Assembly: GCA_028700625.1 (NCBI GenBank)
Contig: JAQVSI010000005.1
Coordinates: forward strand, 1 to 42,652
Source of the DNA: Candidatus Shapirobacteria bacterium
GTDB taxonomy: Bacteria > Patescibacteriota > Microgenomatia > UBA12405
Direction of reading: 5' to 3'
Length of the DNA stretch: 42,652 bases
Shown here piece by piece: positions 1-8,547 of this stretch. The position numbers and the translations under genes are program-made. The notes below the pieces were generated by a model. That model was not told where the DNA came from. It saw nothing but the letters and a program-made list of their open reading frames with translations, and did no database searches. How positions within the stretch are numbered: the stretch's first letter is position 1; every line of letters begins with the position of its first letter.

Positions 1-1
1 A

Positions 2-373
2 ACCCCAAACACTGTTTCTAATTTTATTAACAAAGTTAATACTGGTTTTTATAAAGGTCTAATTTTTCACCGAGTTATTCCAGGTTTCATGGCTCAAGGT
101 GGCGATCCAACTGGCACCGGCACTGGCGGGAGTAAACAAAAATCAGAATTAAACGATATTCCTTTTGTTCGAGGTAGTCTTGGTCTAGCCAGAACTGCCG
201 AAACTAACCAAATTAGTAATGACAGTCAATTTTTTATCTGTTATACAAATGAAGGTTGTCAACATTTAACCAGTGATTACGTTAATTTTGGTGAAGTTAT
301 TTCCGGTTTAGATATTTTAGACAAAATCCAACAGGGTGACAAAATTATAGATATTACCACAAAAACTAAATGA
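2..373 (+). CDS. Peptidyl-prolyl cis-trans isomerase, cyclophilin type (5'-truncated by window edge)
   Basis: The reading frame is open from base 2 and runs off the left edge, so the N-terminus is missing. The visible 123 residues carry the cyclophilin core: FHRVIPGFMAQGGDPTGTG, with the active-site Arg and the conserved F-M-x-Q-G-G-D, then the SQFFI strand and a C-terminal region containing FGEVISGLDILDKI. Cyclophilins catalyse cis-trans isomerisation of X-Pro bonds and help proteins fold. Whether this one is cytoplasmic or exported cannot be judged without the start. It ends in TGA, overlapping the next gene's ATG (ATGA). Its neighbour is a membrane thioredoxin-like protein, so an extracytoplasmic folding role is possible but inferred. 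Confidence 0.93.
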   Translation, partial: TPNTVSNFINKVNTGFYKGLIFHRVIPGFMAQGGDPTGTGTGGSKQKSELNDIPFVRGSLGLARTAETNQISNDSQFFICYTNEGCQHLTSDYVNFGEVISGLDILDKIQQGDKIIDITTKTK

Positions 374-756
374 TCAAAAAAATAATAACTATTATCATAA
401 TAATCTTTGCTTTTTTTGGTTTATATAAAATTACCTCTAAAAAACCAGATTCAATTACAATCATTAATCCAGATTCTGAGTTATTTTTGTTTTATGGTGA
501 CACCTGTCCTCATTGCAAAGACGTTGAAGAATTTATTGCCAAAAATCAAATTGATCAAAAATTAAAAATAAACAACCTTGAGATTTATAGCAATAAACCT
601 AATTCATCCTTATTTTTTGAAATGGTTAATGAAACCTGTCCAAACAATTCCAGTCCAGAAGGTATTCCTGTTCCTTTTTTGATTAATAAAAAAGACAAAC
701 AATGTTTTCTAGGCACTCCTGCCATAACAGAATATTTATCCGAAAAATCAAAATAA
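370..756 (+). CDS. Membrane-anchored thioredoxin-like protein (CPHC)
   Basis: This 128-residue protein starts with a hydrophobic anchor (about residues 4-19). A thioredoxin-like domain follows, with YGDTCPHC (C46 and C49 form the CxxC redox pair) and the loop GIPVPF, where P102 fits the conserved cis-Pro next to the active site. Two more cysteines (C90, C112) could form a structural or redox disulfide. The domain would lie outside the membrane and may reduce or shuffle disulfides. The protein is short for the family but has the key motifs. Its ATG overlaps the cyclophilin stop, suggesting a two-gene folding unit. The exact partner is unknown, and it could instead be a glutaredoxin-like protein. 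Confidence 0.8.
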   Translation: MIKKIITIIIIIFAFFGLYKITSKKPDSITIINPDSELFLFYGDTCPHCKDVEEFIAKNQIDQKLKINNLEIYSNKPNSSLFFEMVNETCPNNSSPEGIPVPFLINKKDKQCFLGTPAITEYLSEKSK

Positions 757-764
757 CTCTTTAA

Positions 765-773
765 TGATAAAAT
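765..773 (+). promoter_or_regulatory. Possible extended -10 (TGATAAAAT) for a leaderless GTG start
   Basis: TG-A-TAAAAT lies 6 nt before the GTG at 780. That spacing would start the transcript at or beside the start codon. No convincing -35 is visible and no Shine-Dalgarno sequence precedes the GTG. AT-rich DNA makes chance matches likely. Confidence 0.3.
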
Positions 774-779
774 TAACTT

Positions 780-1187
780 GTGTCTACAAGTTTTAAAAAG
801 AAACATTCAAAATTTACTTTTCAATCATTAATCAGATTGGTAATTTTTGCTATTCTCATTTTTTTTCTAATTTCATTTGTCTCTGGCCAAAAAATAAATT
901 CTCCAAAAATAATTGATGATACTTTATCAATCGACGAAAAAGAATCTAATTTTATTCTTGGAAAGACCACTGAAATTAGCAACAATATTTACCAAGCAAT
1001 TCCCGAAAACAGTCGTCAACAATTAGAAAATATAAACCAAACTCCAGCCATGATTTTTGTTCAAGAAAAAATAAATTACATAAAAGAGCAAAGCCAGGGT
1101 TTTCCTCAAAAACAAATTAAAGAAATTCAAAAAATGATTGCCAAAAGTATTTACGAGAATGCGGTTAGAAATATTGAATCAAATTAA
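780..1187 (+). CDS. Small single-pass membrane protein, function unknown
   Basis: This 135-residue protein starts at GTG, the first usable start after the upstream stop. It has a basic N-terminus (KKKHSK), one transmembrane segment at about residues 17-35, and a polar, helix-prone exterior domain rich in Gln, Lys and Ile, with no Cys. I do not recognise a family. Its stop overlaps the prfB start (TAATG), so the two are probably co-transcribed and translationally coupled. There is no ribosome binding site before the GTG, which matches the possible leaderless promoter just upstream. Confidence 0.6.
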   Translation: MSTSFKKKHSKFTFQSLIRLVIFAILIFFLISFVSGQKINSPKIIDDTLSIDEKESNFILGKTTEISNNIYQAIPENSRQQLENINQTPAMIFVQEKINYIKEQSQGFPQKQIKEIQKMIAKSIYENAVRNIESN

Positions 1188-2260
1188 TGTCGCAAATTAC
1201 CGAATTAAAATCAAAAATAGGAATTTTAAAAACTAAATTATTCTATGATGAAAATTTAATAAAATTAAATGATCTTAAATTAAAATCAGAAGACGAATCT
1301 CTTTGGTCAGATTCTACTAAAGCTCAAGAAATATTACAAAACATTTCCGATCTTCAAAAAAACATTCAAAATATTGATTCTATTGAATTAGATATTAAAA
1401 ATCTAGAAGAATTCGAAACATTATTAGAAGACGAACCAGATCAAAGCTTAAAACTAGAAATGGAATCCTCGTTAAAAGAATTGTCCAAAAAAATAACAGA
1501 ACTCGAACTACAAACTTATTTATCTGGTAAGTATGACAAAAATAGTGCTATTTTTTCTATTCACTCAGGTCAAGGCGGAACTGAAGCTATGGATTGGGCT
1601 TCAATTCTTCAACGTATGTATATGAAATTTTTCGAACGTAAAGGTTGGAAATTTTCCCTAATAGATATCACTCCAGGTGAAGAGGCCGGTATAAAATCAG
1701 TTTATTTCAAAATCACCGGGCCATACATTTATGGATATCTTAAACATGAGAGTGGCACCCATCGACTTGTTCGTCTTTCTCCTTTCAATGCCGACAGTCT
1801 TCGTCAAACTTCTTTTGCCAAAGTTGAAGTTAGTCCGGTTATTGAAAACGATAACACTGTTGAAATAAAGCCAGAAGATATTGAATTTTCTGCTTTCAGA
1901 TCAGGTGGTAATGGTGGTCAAAACGTCAATAAAGTTAGTACTGCTGTTCGTATTGTTCACAAACCAACAGGTATTGCGGTAAGCAGCCAAAGTCAACGAT
2001 CTCAAGAGCAAAATCGTGATCTAGCTATGGAAGTTTTGCTATCAAAACTTTGGGCCATTGAACAGGAAAAACAAAATCAAGAAAAAAAAGATATAAAAGG
2101 GGACAATGTGGTTGCTGGTTGGGGTCATCAAATTAGATCGTATGTTCTTCATCCTTATAAAATGGTTAAAGATTTACGCACTAGATATGAAACTTCCGAC
2201 ACTATTGGAGTTCTTGATGGTGACCTTGACGCTTTTATAGAAGCTGAGCTAAAATTATAA
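1187..2260 (+). CDS. prfB: Peptide chain release factor 2
   Basis: RF2 recognises UAA and UGA and triggers peptide release on the ribosome. The 357-residue protein has the N-terminal helical domain, the stop-codon recognition tripeptide SPF (about 198-200, within RLVRLSPF) and the catalytic GGQ loop (about 243-245, [12 protein letters not shown]). The conserved C-terminal [14 protein letters not shown] and [11 protein letters not shown] are also present. SPF, as opposed to PxT, separates RF2 from RF1. The frame is continuous from the ATG. There is no in-frame TGA near codons 20-30, so the classic autoregulatory +1 frameshift is absent. TGA stops in neighbouring genes agree with a working RF2. 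Confidence 0.97.
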   Translation: MSQITELKSKIGILKTKLFYDENLIKLNDLKLKSEDESLWSDSTKAQEILQNISDLQKNIQNIDSIELDIKNLEEFETLLEDEPDQSLKLEMESSLKELSKKITELELQTYLSGKYDKNSAIFSIHSGQGGTEAMDWASILQRMYMKFFERKGWKFSLIDITPGEEAGIKSVYFKITGPYIYGYLKHESGTHRLVRLSPFNADSLRQTSFAKVEVSPVIENDNTVEIKPEDIEFSAFRSGGNGGQNVNKVSTAVRIVHKPTGIAVSSQSQRSQEQNRDLAMEVLLSKLWAIEQEKQNQEKKDIKGDNVVAGWGHQIRSYVLHPYKMVKDLRTRYETSDTIGVLDGDLDAFIEAELKL

Positions 2261-2262
2261 AC

Positions 2263-3312
2263 ATGACTCCTCTTCAAATTTTAATCAAAAGCATTAAAAC
2301 TTTTTTTGTCTTTATTTTTGGTTTTATTTTCATCTTTATATTTTTAATTGTATTAAACCTAAGCTTTTTTTCCAGATCAATTAATAGACCCCCAAACTAT
2401 TTAATTGAAACAATTTACAATTCAATAAAAGAAAACCCTTATCAATCAAAAGAAAAAATAAATTTTTTAATTCTAGGTTTAGATAAGCGAGATGATGCTC
2501 TCGAAAAAACTACCACTACTGACACCATAATTTTTGCTTCTTTAAATTTAAAAACCTTCAAATTAAATTTAATTTCCACTCCAAGAGATCTTTGGTTTTA
2601 TGAAAAAGAAACAAAAATAAATGGTCTTTATCCCTTATCCCTGGATTCAAAAGAAGATAAGTTCGATTTTTTAAAATCCGACTTTGAAAAACTTTATGGG
2701 CAACCAATCGATCATATTATCGTTATAACTACTGACAGTTTAATTTCTTTTGTAAACACTATTGGTGGTGTTGATCTCTATTTGGAAAAAGGTTTCATTG
2801 ACGATCAATATCCAAATCCAGACTATATAAAAAATCCTTCCAAAGATGTTCCTATTTATAAAACAATCGAATTTAAATCAGGTCAAATTCATCTAGATCA
2901 GTCGAACATTACCGAATTTGTTCGTTCGAGGAAAAGTGCTGAAACCAGTGCTGCTGGTGGCACTGATATTGGTCGAATTGAACGTCAACAAATTTTAATT
3001 GAGGCTATTTTAAATAAAATTAGATTAGGAAAAGTAATTACCGACAAAAATCAAATAAAAAATCTTTATTTTTTTTGGAATAAAGAAATTTCCAAAACTC
3101 TTTCCGATATTGACGCTTTTCAAATTGCTCTAATTTTAAACGAAAACATCAATAAAATTTCTCTTAATAAAATAGAAATTCCAATTGGTCAAAACGCCAA
3201 AACTGGCATTATTTACCATCCTCTTAAATTTATTAACAAACAATGGGTTTTTATAACCAGTGACGACAAATATCAAGCTTTTCAGGAATTTGTTTTCGAT
3301 AAAATCAAATAA
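2263..3312 (+). CDS. LytR-CpsA-Psr (LCP) family cell-wall polymer ligase
   Basis: LCP proteins move polyprenyl-pyrophosphate-linked glycopolymers onto peptidoglycan or surface acceptors outside the membrane. This 349-residue protein has one N-terminal transmembrane segment (about 11-35) and an LCP core. Visible motifs are DTIIFASLN (D87), ISTPRDLW (R108-D109), the loop IGGVD, and FVRSRK followed by DIGRIERQQ (R221, R223, D235 region), which bind the lipid pyrophosphate. There is no clear C-terminal LytR_C domain. It begins 2 nt after prfB. With more than twenty glycosyltransferases downstream, it is a good candidate to attach the glycan built by the island. That link is inferred. Confidence 0.92.
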   Translation: MTPLQILIKSIKTFFVFIFGFIFIFIFLIVLNLSFFSRSINRPPNYLIETIYNSIKENPYQSKEKINFLILGLDKRDDALEKTTTTDTIIFASLNLKTFKLNLISTPRDLWFYEKETKINGLYPLSLDSKEDKFDFLKSDFEKLYGQPIDHIIVITTDSLISFVNTIGGVDLYLEKGFIDDQYPNPDYIKNPSKDVPIYKTIEFKSGQIHLDQSNITEFVRSRKSAETSAAGGTDIGRIERQQILIEAILNKIRLGKVITDKNQIKNLYFFWNKEISKTLSDIDAFQIALILNENINKISLNKIEIPIGQNAKTGIIYHPLKFINKQWVFITSDDKYQAFQEFVFDKIK

Positions 3313-3319
3313 AATAATT

Positions 3320-3781
3320 ATGAAAAATAAATTATATAGATTTACATTAATTTATATAATCGTATTTTATATTTTGACAGCTATTGGTTTTATTTTTTTC
3401 AAAAATTATTATAAAAATAATTACAGTCAAGAAAAATTAGATATATTATTAAATTCAAACTCTATTTGGGACAACTTGAGTGAGAATCCTTGTAGTAATC
3501 AAATTTTCAATAGTCCACTACCAAATAAAGAAGGATCTTCACAGATAAATTTTTATTGTTCTTCAGGTCAAAAAAGTCTAAACACTATATCTTTAGTTGT
3601 TTTAAAAAATGAAAAAACATTAAAAAATGCTATTCAAGAAATTAGTAGAATAAATGCTTTTAATCCGAATCAAATATTTAAGTTAGACAACTGGAATTGT
3701 TTTTTAGGTAAAAATAAAATTTTTAGTTTTGATATGCCTATAAATAATGAAGATATTATAAATTGTTATCAAGACAAATGA
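3320..3781 (+). CDS. Small single-pass membrane protein, function unknown
   Basis: I chose the ATG 7 nt after the LCP stop, because an upstream in-frame ATG would overlap the LCP gene by about 50 nt. The 153-residue product has one transmembrane segment (about 8-27) and a polar exterior domain with four cysteines (CSNQ, FYCSSG, WNCFLG, INCYQDK), which may form disulfides. No family is recognised. The TGA stop overlaps the next ATG (ATGA), tying it to the following glycosyltransferase. It could be an accessory or partner protein of either neighbour. Confidence 0.65.
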   Translation: MKNKLYRFTLIYIIVFYILTAIGFIFFKNYYKNNYSQEKLDILLNSNSIWDNLSENPCSNQIFNSPLPNKEGSSQINFYCSSGQKSLNTISLVVLKNEKTLKNAIQEISRINAFNPNQIFKLDNWNCFLGKNKIFSFDMPINNEDIINCYQDK

Positions 3782-5205
3782 TTAAATATTTAAAAATTTT
3801 ATTAAAAACATCTTTTATTGTTTTAATCTTAATTGTTTCTTTTACGTTAAGATATAAAAATTATGACCAAGTCCCTGTTGTGGGTCAGTCAGTTGATGAA
3901 TATAGTAATTCTTGGGTTGGGTTGTCATTAATAAAAACAGGTTATCCTGTTGGTATAACCAACATGAAGGGTTATGAAAACAACGATTATCGATATGTTA
4001 ATGTTGATCATATTTACCAAAAACTTGAAGGAACCCCTTTTAATATTGGTAAACCATGGTTTGATCATCCTCCTCTTATGGGTATATTAACTGGATCCTA
4101 TACATATTTTAAAGGTGCTCAAGTTTTTGAAGATGTTCGTTTATTTTTAATTAGAAAACCGATGGTATATTTAGGAACTTTTTCTGTATTATTAGTTTTT
4201 TTAATTTGTTTTCTAAATTTTAATTATTTTACTGGTTTAATTGCTGCCATCGTATATGGAACCACTCCTTTTATAGTTATCACTAGTCGCATGGCTCAAG
4301 CTGAAAATGGAGTAATTCCAATGTTTCTTTTGTCTTTATTATTTTATTCTTTATTCAAAAAAAACAAACACTATTTTTATCTTTTTTTAAGTGCTGTTTT
4401 TGCCGGATTGGCAACTTTATTTAAAATACCAGGTGTAGTTTCAATACTTTCAATTATATTTTTAATATATTCTGATAATAAAAAACAACTTAAAAATCAA
4501 CCAGATAAAGTTGAAGAAATAATATTTTTTAGTACCATTGCTTTTTCAATAACTAGTTTATTTGTAATTTATGGCTTTATTTATGATTGGACAACTTTTA
4601 AAAATATTTTTAATACCAACGCTAACAGATATTACGGTATAGGACCTTATTCTATTTTTCATTTGCTAACTCAAAATAAAATAACTAATAGTAAAAATAT
4701 GACCGATGCTTGGATTATTACATCTTGGATACCATTTTTTATTTTAATGTTTAGAAAAAAAATTAATTTTGGTGAAAAATTAATAATTGTTTCAATTCTA
4801 AGCTATTTAGCTATTTATATTATTCTCGGTAGTGATCCTTTCGGTTGGTATACTTTTCCTTTTTTACCATTTATATCAATTGCTCTAGCTCGCATTTTAT
4901 ATTTAGGTTTCAACAACATAAGATATATGGTTAGTAGCTTCATATTACTGTTAATTCCTCTTGGTTTCAATATTAGTCATTTTATAGACATCCCTTCATT
5001 TCAGAAATATTCCAATATTTGGCGTTTTTCTCTTGGATTTTTAATTATTTTATTTATTTTCTTAAAATTAAAGAAGTTAAATTATCCCAAATTTGTATAT
5101 CTCTTCATTAGATTAATACTTATCTTAATTTTTGCCACGACTATTTATCTAAATATTAAATATGTTTCTTCAATTAATATAAATACATGGTACGGAATAG
5201 ACTAA
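3778..5205 (+). CDS. GT-C membrane glycosyltransferase (GT39/PMT_2-like)
   Basis: This 475-residue multi-spanning protein probably transfers a sugar from a polyprenyl-phosphate carrier outside the membrane. After the first transmembrane helix comes VGQSVDEYSNSW, where D40-E41 fits the catalytic acidic pair of the first exterior loop of GT-C enzymes. KPWFDHPPL is the second characteristic GT39-type loop motif. About ten more hydrophobic helices follow. The ATG at 3778 (ATGA junction) is preferred over a TTG 15 nt upstream. Its closest relative in the window is the minus-strand protein at 27733-29229: both share KPW-[FL]-D-x-PPL, YG-x-TP and a YDW-x-x-FK segment. Donor and acceptor are unknown. 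Confidence 0.85.
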   Translation: MIKYLKILLKTSFIVLILIVSFTLRYKNYDQVPVVGQSVDEYSNSWVGLSLIKTGYPVGITNMKGYENNDYRYVNVDHIYQKLEGTPFNIGKPWFDHPPLMGILTGSYTYFKGAQVFEDVRLFLIRKPMVYLGTFSVLLVFLICFLNFNYFTGLIAAIVYGTTPFIVITSRMAQAENGVIPMFLLSLLFYSLFKKNKHYFYLFLSAVFAGLATLFKIPGVVSILSIIFLIYSDNKKQLKNQPDKVEEIIFFSTIAFSITSLFVIYGFIYDWTTFKNIFNTNANRYYGIGPYSIFHLLTQNKITNSKNMTDAWIITSWIPFFILMFRKKINFGEKLIIVSILSYLAIYIILGSDPFGWYTFPFLPFISIALARILYLGFNNIRYMVSSFILLLIPLGFNISHFIDIPSFQKYSNIWRFSLGFLIILFIFLKLKKLNYPKFVYLFIRLILILIFATTIYLNIKYVSSININTWYGID

Positions 5206-5221
5206 AACCAATTAGTTCAAA

Positions 5222-5251
5222 TTAAAGAAAATTCAGTTTTTTTGTTATACT
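5222..5251 (+). promoter_or_regulatory. Promoter with extended -10 upstream of the envelope/division operon
   Basis: TGTTATACT at 5243-5251 is an extended -10 element. TTAAAG at 5222-5227 is a weak -35 with an 18-bp spacer. It lies in the 101-bp gap after the GT-C gene and would give a leader of about 50 nt before the ATG at 5307. It probably drives the run from 5307 through ftsE, ftsX and the C39-like protein. Confidence 0.5.
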
Positions 5252-5256
5252 GAATT
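5230..5256. repeat. 8-bp perfect inverted repeat over the -10 box
   Basis: AATTCAGT at 5230-5237 and ACTGAATT at 5249-5256 are perfect reverse complements separated by 11 T-rich bases. The right arm overlaps the TATACT -10 box. It could be an operator, or a weak terminator for the upstream gene with a T run in the loop. Which one cannot be decided by reading. Confidence 0.5.
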
Positions 5257-5269
5257 ATTAACTATTTTC

Positions 5270-5290
5270 ATTAGAAATTAGAAATTAGAA
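5270..5290. repeat. Heptanucleotide tandem repeat, (ATTAGAA)x3
   Basis: Three exact tandem copies of ATTAGAA lie between the predicted -10 box and the ATG at 5307, so they would sit in the mRNA leader. The unit matches the ATTGGAA-type heptads found inside coding sequence at 16291, 29825 and 39903. Confidence 0.85.
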
Positions 5291-5306
5291 ATTTAATTAA
5301 AAAAAC

Positions 5307-5804
5307 ATGGATATTCCAAACTTATCTCAAAATCAAACAATTCCAATTTTAAATCAACCAGCTCCAAAAGAAACTCAAAAAAATTCAAAAATAATTTTTT
5401 TTATAATAATAATTTTAGCCATAGTTTCCGGATTTTGGGCTTCTCGTTTTTGGCCAATAAATAATTCAAAAAATAGTGTTCTTACCAATTTAACTCAAGG
5501 CAATGTTGCTTCAGCTGACAGTATTAAAAGTACTAGCGATTTAGTCGTTGGTCAATCTTATGGAGATACAGGCAAAACTTTCACCGATAGCGCCACTGGG
5601 ATTGTTGTTGCTGGTGGTATTAATGGCGAAGGAACCCATACTCTTCAAAGAGAAGGTGGTAAAACTCAAAACGCGGCACTAACTTCTTCAACTGCCGATC
5701 TTGATCTTTTTGTTGGTAAAAAAGTAGAAATTAAAGGTGAAACCAATTCTTCAACCAAAGCTGGTTGGTTTTTGGATGTTGGCATTATAAAAATATTAGA
5801 ATAA
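5307..5804 (+). CDS. Membrane-anchored protein with C-terminal OB-like domain, function unknown
   Basis: This 165-residue protein has a proline- and glutamine-rich cytoplasmic start, one transmembrane segment (about 28-48) and a Ser/Thr/Gly-rich exterior linker. The compact end domain (about 125-165) has the pattern LFVGKKVEIKG followed by GWFLDVGIIKI, which resembles small OB-fold beta-barrels. No catalytic motif is seen. It is the first gene after a promoter and lies 3 nt before ftsE, so it may be part of a division or envelope operon. The OB-like reading rests on pattern only. Confidence 0.6.
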   Translation: MDIPNLSQNQTIPILNQPAPKETQKNSKIIFFIIIILAIVSGFWASRFWPINNSKNSVLTNLTQGNVASADSIKSTSDLVVGQSYGDTGKTFTDSATGIVVAGGINGEGTHTLQREGGKTQNAALTSSTADLDLFVGKKVEIKGETNSSTKAGWFLDVGIIKILE

Positions 5805-5807
5805 TTT

Positions 5808-6461
5808 ATGAAGATTGTTTTTGATCAAGTTGACAAAAAATTTGGCATCGTCAATGCTCTGAAAGATGTCAGTTTTGAGATTGATCAAGGAGAATTTGTT
5901 TTTATTATTGGTAATTCTGGAGCTGGTAAATCAACCCTTTTAAAACTTATTTTAAATCAATTAAAACCTACTTCTGGAAAAATATTGTTAGGAGATATCG
6001 ATCTCTCTAAGGGAAATAAAGAAGAAATCAATCAGACCAGAAGAAAAGTAGGCGTTGTTTTTCAGGATTACCAACTAATTCCTGATAAAACAGTAGAAGA
6101 AAATATTGCTCTAATTCTAGACATTGTTAATTATCCAAAAGAAAAAATTCAATCTCGCATCGATCAAGTTATAAAAGAAGTCAACCTTGGAACTCGTCGT
6201 TTTCTTTTTCCTTCCCAATTGGCCGGAGGAGAAATGCAAAGAGCTGCTCTAGCTAGAGCTCTAGCCATCGAACCAGAAGTAATTTTGGCCGACGAACCAA
6301 CTGGAAATCTAGACCCAGAAAATTCTTGGAATTTAGTCAAACTCTTAAAAGAGATTAACCAAAAAAACAATACCACCATTATTATGACTACTCACAATAA
6401 CGACATTGTTGAATCTATGGGCAAAAGAGTTATAAAATTTAAAGAAGGAGAAATTGTATGA
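5808..6461 (+). CDS. ftsE: Cell division ATP-binding protein FtsE
   Basis: FtsE is the cytoplasmic ATPase of the FtsEX complex, which transmits ATP hydrolysis to extracytoplasmic murein hydrolases at the septum. The 217 residues contain Walker [10 protein letters not shown] (35-43), Q-loop Q86, the ABC signature as LAGGE (138-142, usually LSGGE), Walker B VILADE (158-163) with the FtsE-typical DEPTGNLDP, and the switch His (about 196). Its length is normal for the family. The stop overlaps the ftsX start (ATGA). The usual partners follow directly, which supports FtsE over another small ABC ATPase such as LolD. Confidence 0.95.
   Translation: MKIVFDQVDKKFGIVNALKDVSFEIDQGEFVFIIGNSGAGKSTLLKLILNQLKPTSGKILLGDIDLSKGNKEEINQTRRKVGVVFQDYQLIPDKTVEENIALILDIVNYPKEKIQSRIDQVIKEVNLGTRRFLFPSQLAGGEMQRAALARALAIEPEVILADEPTGNLDPENSWNLVKLLKEINQKNNTTIIMTTHNNDIVESMGKRVIKFKEGEIV
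6445..6450 (+). promoter_or_regulatory. Canonical Shine-Dalgarno (AAGGAG) for ftsX
   Basis: AAGGAG lies 7 nt before the ATG at 6458, within the end of ftsE. It shows that operon-internal genes here can use a normal ribosome binding site, unlike the leaderless-type starts elsewhere in the window. Confidence 0.7.
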
Positions 6462-7330
6462 ATCCCTTAAAAACTACTTGGCATCACATCAGAAGATCAC
6501 CTTTTCAAAGTTTAATTGCTACCATTGCCATGGTTTTAAGTTTCTTTTTCATCTCCACTTTTGCCATAATCAATTCTGGTCTATCTTCAGTTTTGTCATA
6601 TTTTGAAACCAAACCAGAAATTACGCTTTTTCTAAAGGATGGTCTAGACAAAGCCACTGTTGAAGATATTCAAAAAGATCTTTCAAGCTATCCAAGCCTA
6701 AAAGAAATTACTTTTGTTTCCAAAGAAAAAGCTTTAACTATCTATAAAGAACAAAACAAAGATAACCCTCTTCTAACCGAAATGGTTACTGCCAGTATCT
6801 TGCCAGCTTCTTTTGAAATTACTGTTTCAAATCCAAAAGTATTAGAAGAGATCTATCAAAACTATTCCACAAAAACTAATGTAATAGACGAAATTATTTA
6901 TCAAAAAGATATTATTCAATCATTACTAGATTGGACCAGTGCTACCAGAAAAATTGGTTTTGCCATTATTCTAATAATTGCCTCTATTTCTTTTTTAACA
7001 ATGGTTACTATTATTGGTATGAAAATCACCAATCGAAAAGAAGAAATCAAAATTAGTCGTCTTCTTGGGGCCTCAAATTTTTATGTCAAAAGACCTTTCT
7101 TACTAGAAGGTATCATTTATGGTTTAGTTGGCAGCATTCTGGGCTTTTTACTTAGTTTCTTATTAAGTTTACTTTCTCAAAAAGCAGTAAATTCTTTCTT
7201 TCAGCCAGTTATTTTTCTAGATCTAAACGTCAAATTTTATCTTTTGCTTTTATTTTCAGAAGTATTGATTGGTACCACTCTAGGTTTTGTTGCCAGCTGG
7301 ATCGGTGTCAAAAGATATATTAAGTACTAA
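6458..7330 (+). CDS. ftsX: Cell division membrane protein FtsX
   Basis: FtsX is the membrane half of FtsEX and binds murein hydrolase activators through its large exterior loop. The 290-residue protein shows the expected layout: a cytoplasmic N-terminus (TTWHHIRRSPF), TM1 (about 19-42), an exterior domain starting PEITLFLKDG with family motifs such as FVSKEKAL, then three C-terminal helices. Between these lies the hallmark KISRLLGASNFYVKRPFLLEG. Its start overlaps the ftsE stop and is preceded by AAGGAG. The next gene encodes a secreted coiled-coil protein, the usual position of the FtsEX effector. Confidence 0.95.
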   Translation: MNPLKTTWHHIRRSPFQSLIATIAMVLSFFFISTFAIINSGLSSVLSYFETKPEITLFLKDGLDKATVEDIQKDLSSYPSLKEITFVSKEKALTIYKEQNKDNPLLTEMVTASILPASFEITVSNPKVLEEIYQNYSTKTNVIDEIIYQKDIIQSLLDWTSATRKIGFAIILIIASISFLTMVTIIGMKITNRKEEIKISRLLGASNFYVKRPFLLEGIIYGLVGSILGFLLSFLLSLLSQKAVNSFFQPVIFLDLNVKFYLLLLFSEVLIGTTLGFVASWIGVKRYIKY

Positions 7331-7336
7331 ATATAG

Positions 7337-8524
7337 ATGATTAAAAAAATAATTTTATTATTTTTTATCTGTTTTTTTTGTCTCAGTTTACCAATAAAAA
7401 TAAAAGCTGAAGAATCGACAGACATATTAGCTAAACAGATTGATGAATATATTCAAAAATTAGGAGAATTAGCTACCTCAAAAAATACATTAGCAAATCA
7501 AGTCAAAATTATTAATTCTCAAGTTGAATTAACTCTTCTAAAAATTACTCAAACTGAAAATTCTATTAAAAACCTCGAAAATGAAATAAATAACTTAACG
7601 GTTGAAATAAGTAATCTCGACATTCAATTAGACCAACTTTCTTCACTTTATGTCATTCAGATCATTGAAAATTATAAACTTCAAAAAAAGATTCCTCCTT
7701 TTACTTTTTTAATTTCATCTCGACTCAACAATTTTCTTGAACAATATAAATATCTTTCCAATGTCCAAAAAAGCAGTCAAAACACTTTGATAAATATGGA
7801 AACTGTTAGAACCAATTATAACAATCAAAAAACTACCAAAATAAAGAAACAACAAGAATTGGAAACACTTCAAAAAACTCTCGCTTCTCAAAAAATTAAT
7901 CTTAATAATCAAAAAATTGCTAAAAATAAACTTCTTGAAAGTACAAAAAACGACGAAAAAAAATATCAACAACTTCTTACTGAAGCCCAGAATCAACTCA
8001 ATGCTTTAAGAAATTTCTCTAGTTCAGCTGGTGGAAGTAGTTGTTTGGCTTCATCTCCTGGAAGCGGTAGTGATGGTAATTTTTATTCTCAAAGAGATCC
8101 TCGTTGGTGTAATCAATACATTGGAAATTCGAAAGATACTATAGGTGAGGTGGGTTGTTTTATCAGCAGTCTTTCTATTGCTTATAAAAAACTTGGTTTT
8201 ACCATTACTCCATCAATCTACGCTGCTGATTCTAATAACTTTTGGGTAAATACAGCTTACATGGTGGCATTAACACCACCATCTGGTTACACCTATAAAC
8301 AAGTTCCATATAATATCTCGGTTATAGATAACGAATTAAAAAATGGTCGTTATGTTATTACTCAAATGAAGATGAACAATAGTGCTGGAATGCATTTTAT
8401 TGTCATAATTAGTGGTAGTAATGGTAATTATATGATTCACGATCCTTGGTTTGGTGCAGATCTAAAATTTAGTGATCGTTACTCACCATCTTCAGTCTTA
8501 AGTCTTCGTCTAATAACAAGGTAA
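7337..8524 (+). CDS. Secreted coiled-coil protein with C39-like peptidase domain; probable FtsEX effector
   Basis: The 395-residue protein has a signal peptide (about 1-24), a long coiled-coil region (about 27-225, rich in Leu, Asn, Gln and Lys), a short Ser/Gly linker, and a papain-fold C39-like domain (about 245-395). Likely catalytic residues are C274 (GEVGCFISS), H353 (GMHFIVI) and D369 (IHDPWFG). Elsewhere FtsEX works with coiled-coil effectors: EnvC (catalytically inert), PcsB (CHAP) or CwlO (NlpC/P60). The order ftsE-ftsX-coiled coil with a 6-nt gap points to the same role with a C39-like catalytic domain. The substrate, peptide cross-links or a protein, is not shown by the sequence. 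Confidence 0.85.
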   Translation: MIKKIILLFFICFFCLSLPIKIKAEESTDILAKQIDEYIQKLGELATSKNTLANQVKIINSQVELTLLKITQTENSIKNLENEINNLTVEISNLDIQLDQLSSLYVIQIIENYKLQKKIPPFTFLISSRLNNFLEQYKYLSNVQKSSQNTLINMETVRTNYNNQKTTKIKKQQELETLQKTLASQKINLNNQKIAKNKLLESTKNDEKKYQQLLTEAQNQLNALRNFSSSAGGSSCLASSPGSGSDGNFYSQRDPRWCNQYIGNSKDTIGEVGCFISSLSIAYKKLGFTITPSIYAADSNNFWVNTAYMVALTPPSGYTYKQVPYNISVIDNELKNGRYVITQMKMNNSAGMHFIVIISGSNGNYMIHDPWFGADLKFSDRYSPSSVLSLRLITR

Positions 8525-8547
8525 AAGTTTTCATGTTAACTACTAAA

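Noticed and set aside
7715-7996. Minus-strand open frame of 93 codons within the coiled-coil protein gene
   Set aside because: It lies wholly opposite a gene with clear signal peptide, coiled coil and peptidase domain. Its predicted protein is a low-complexity Phe/Ile/Leu run, as expected for the complement of an AT-rich coiled-coil gene.
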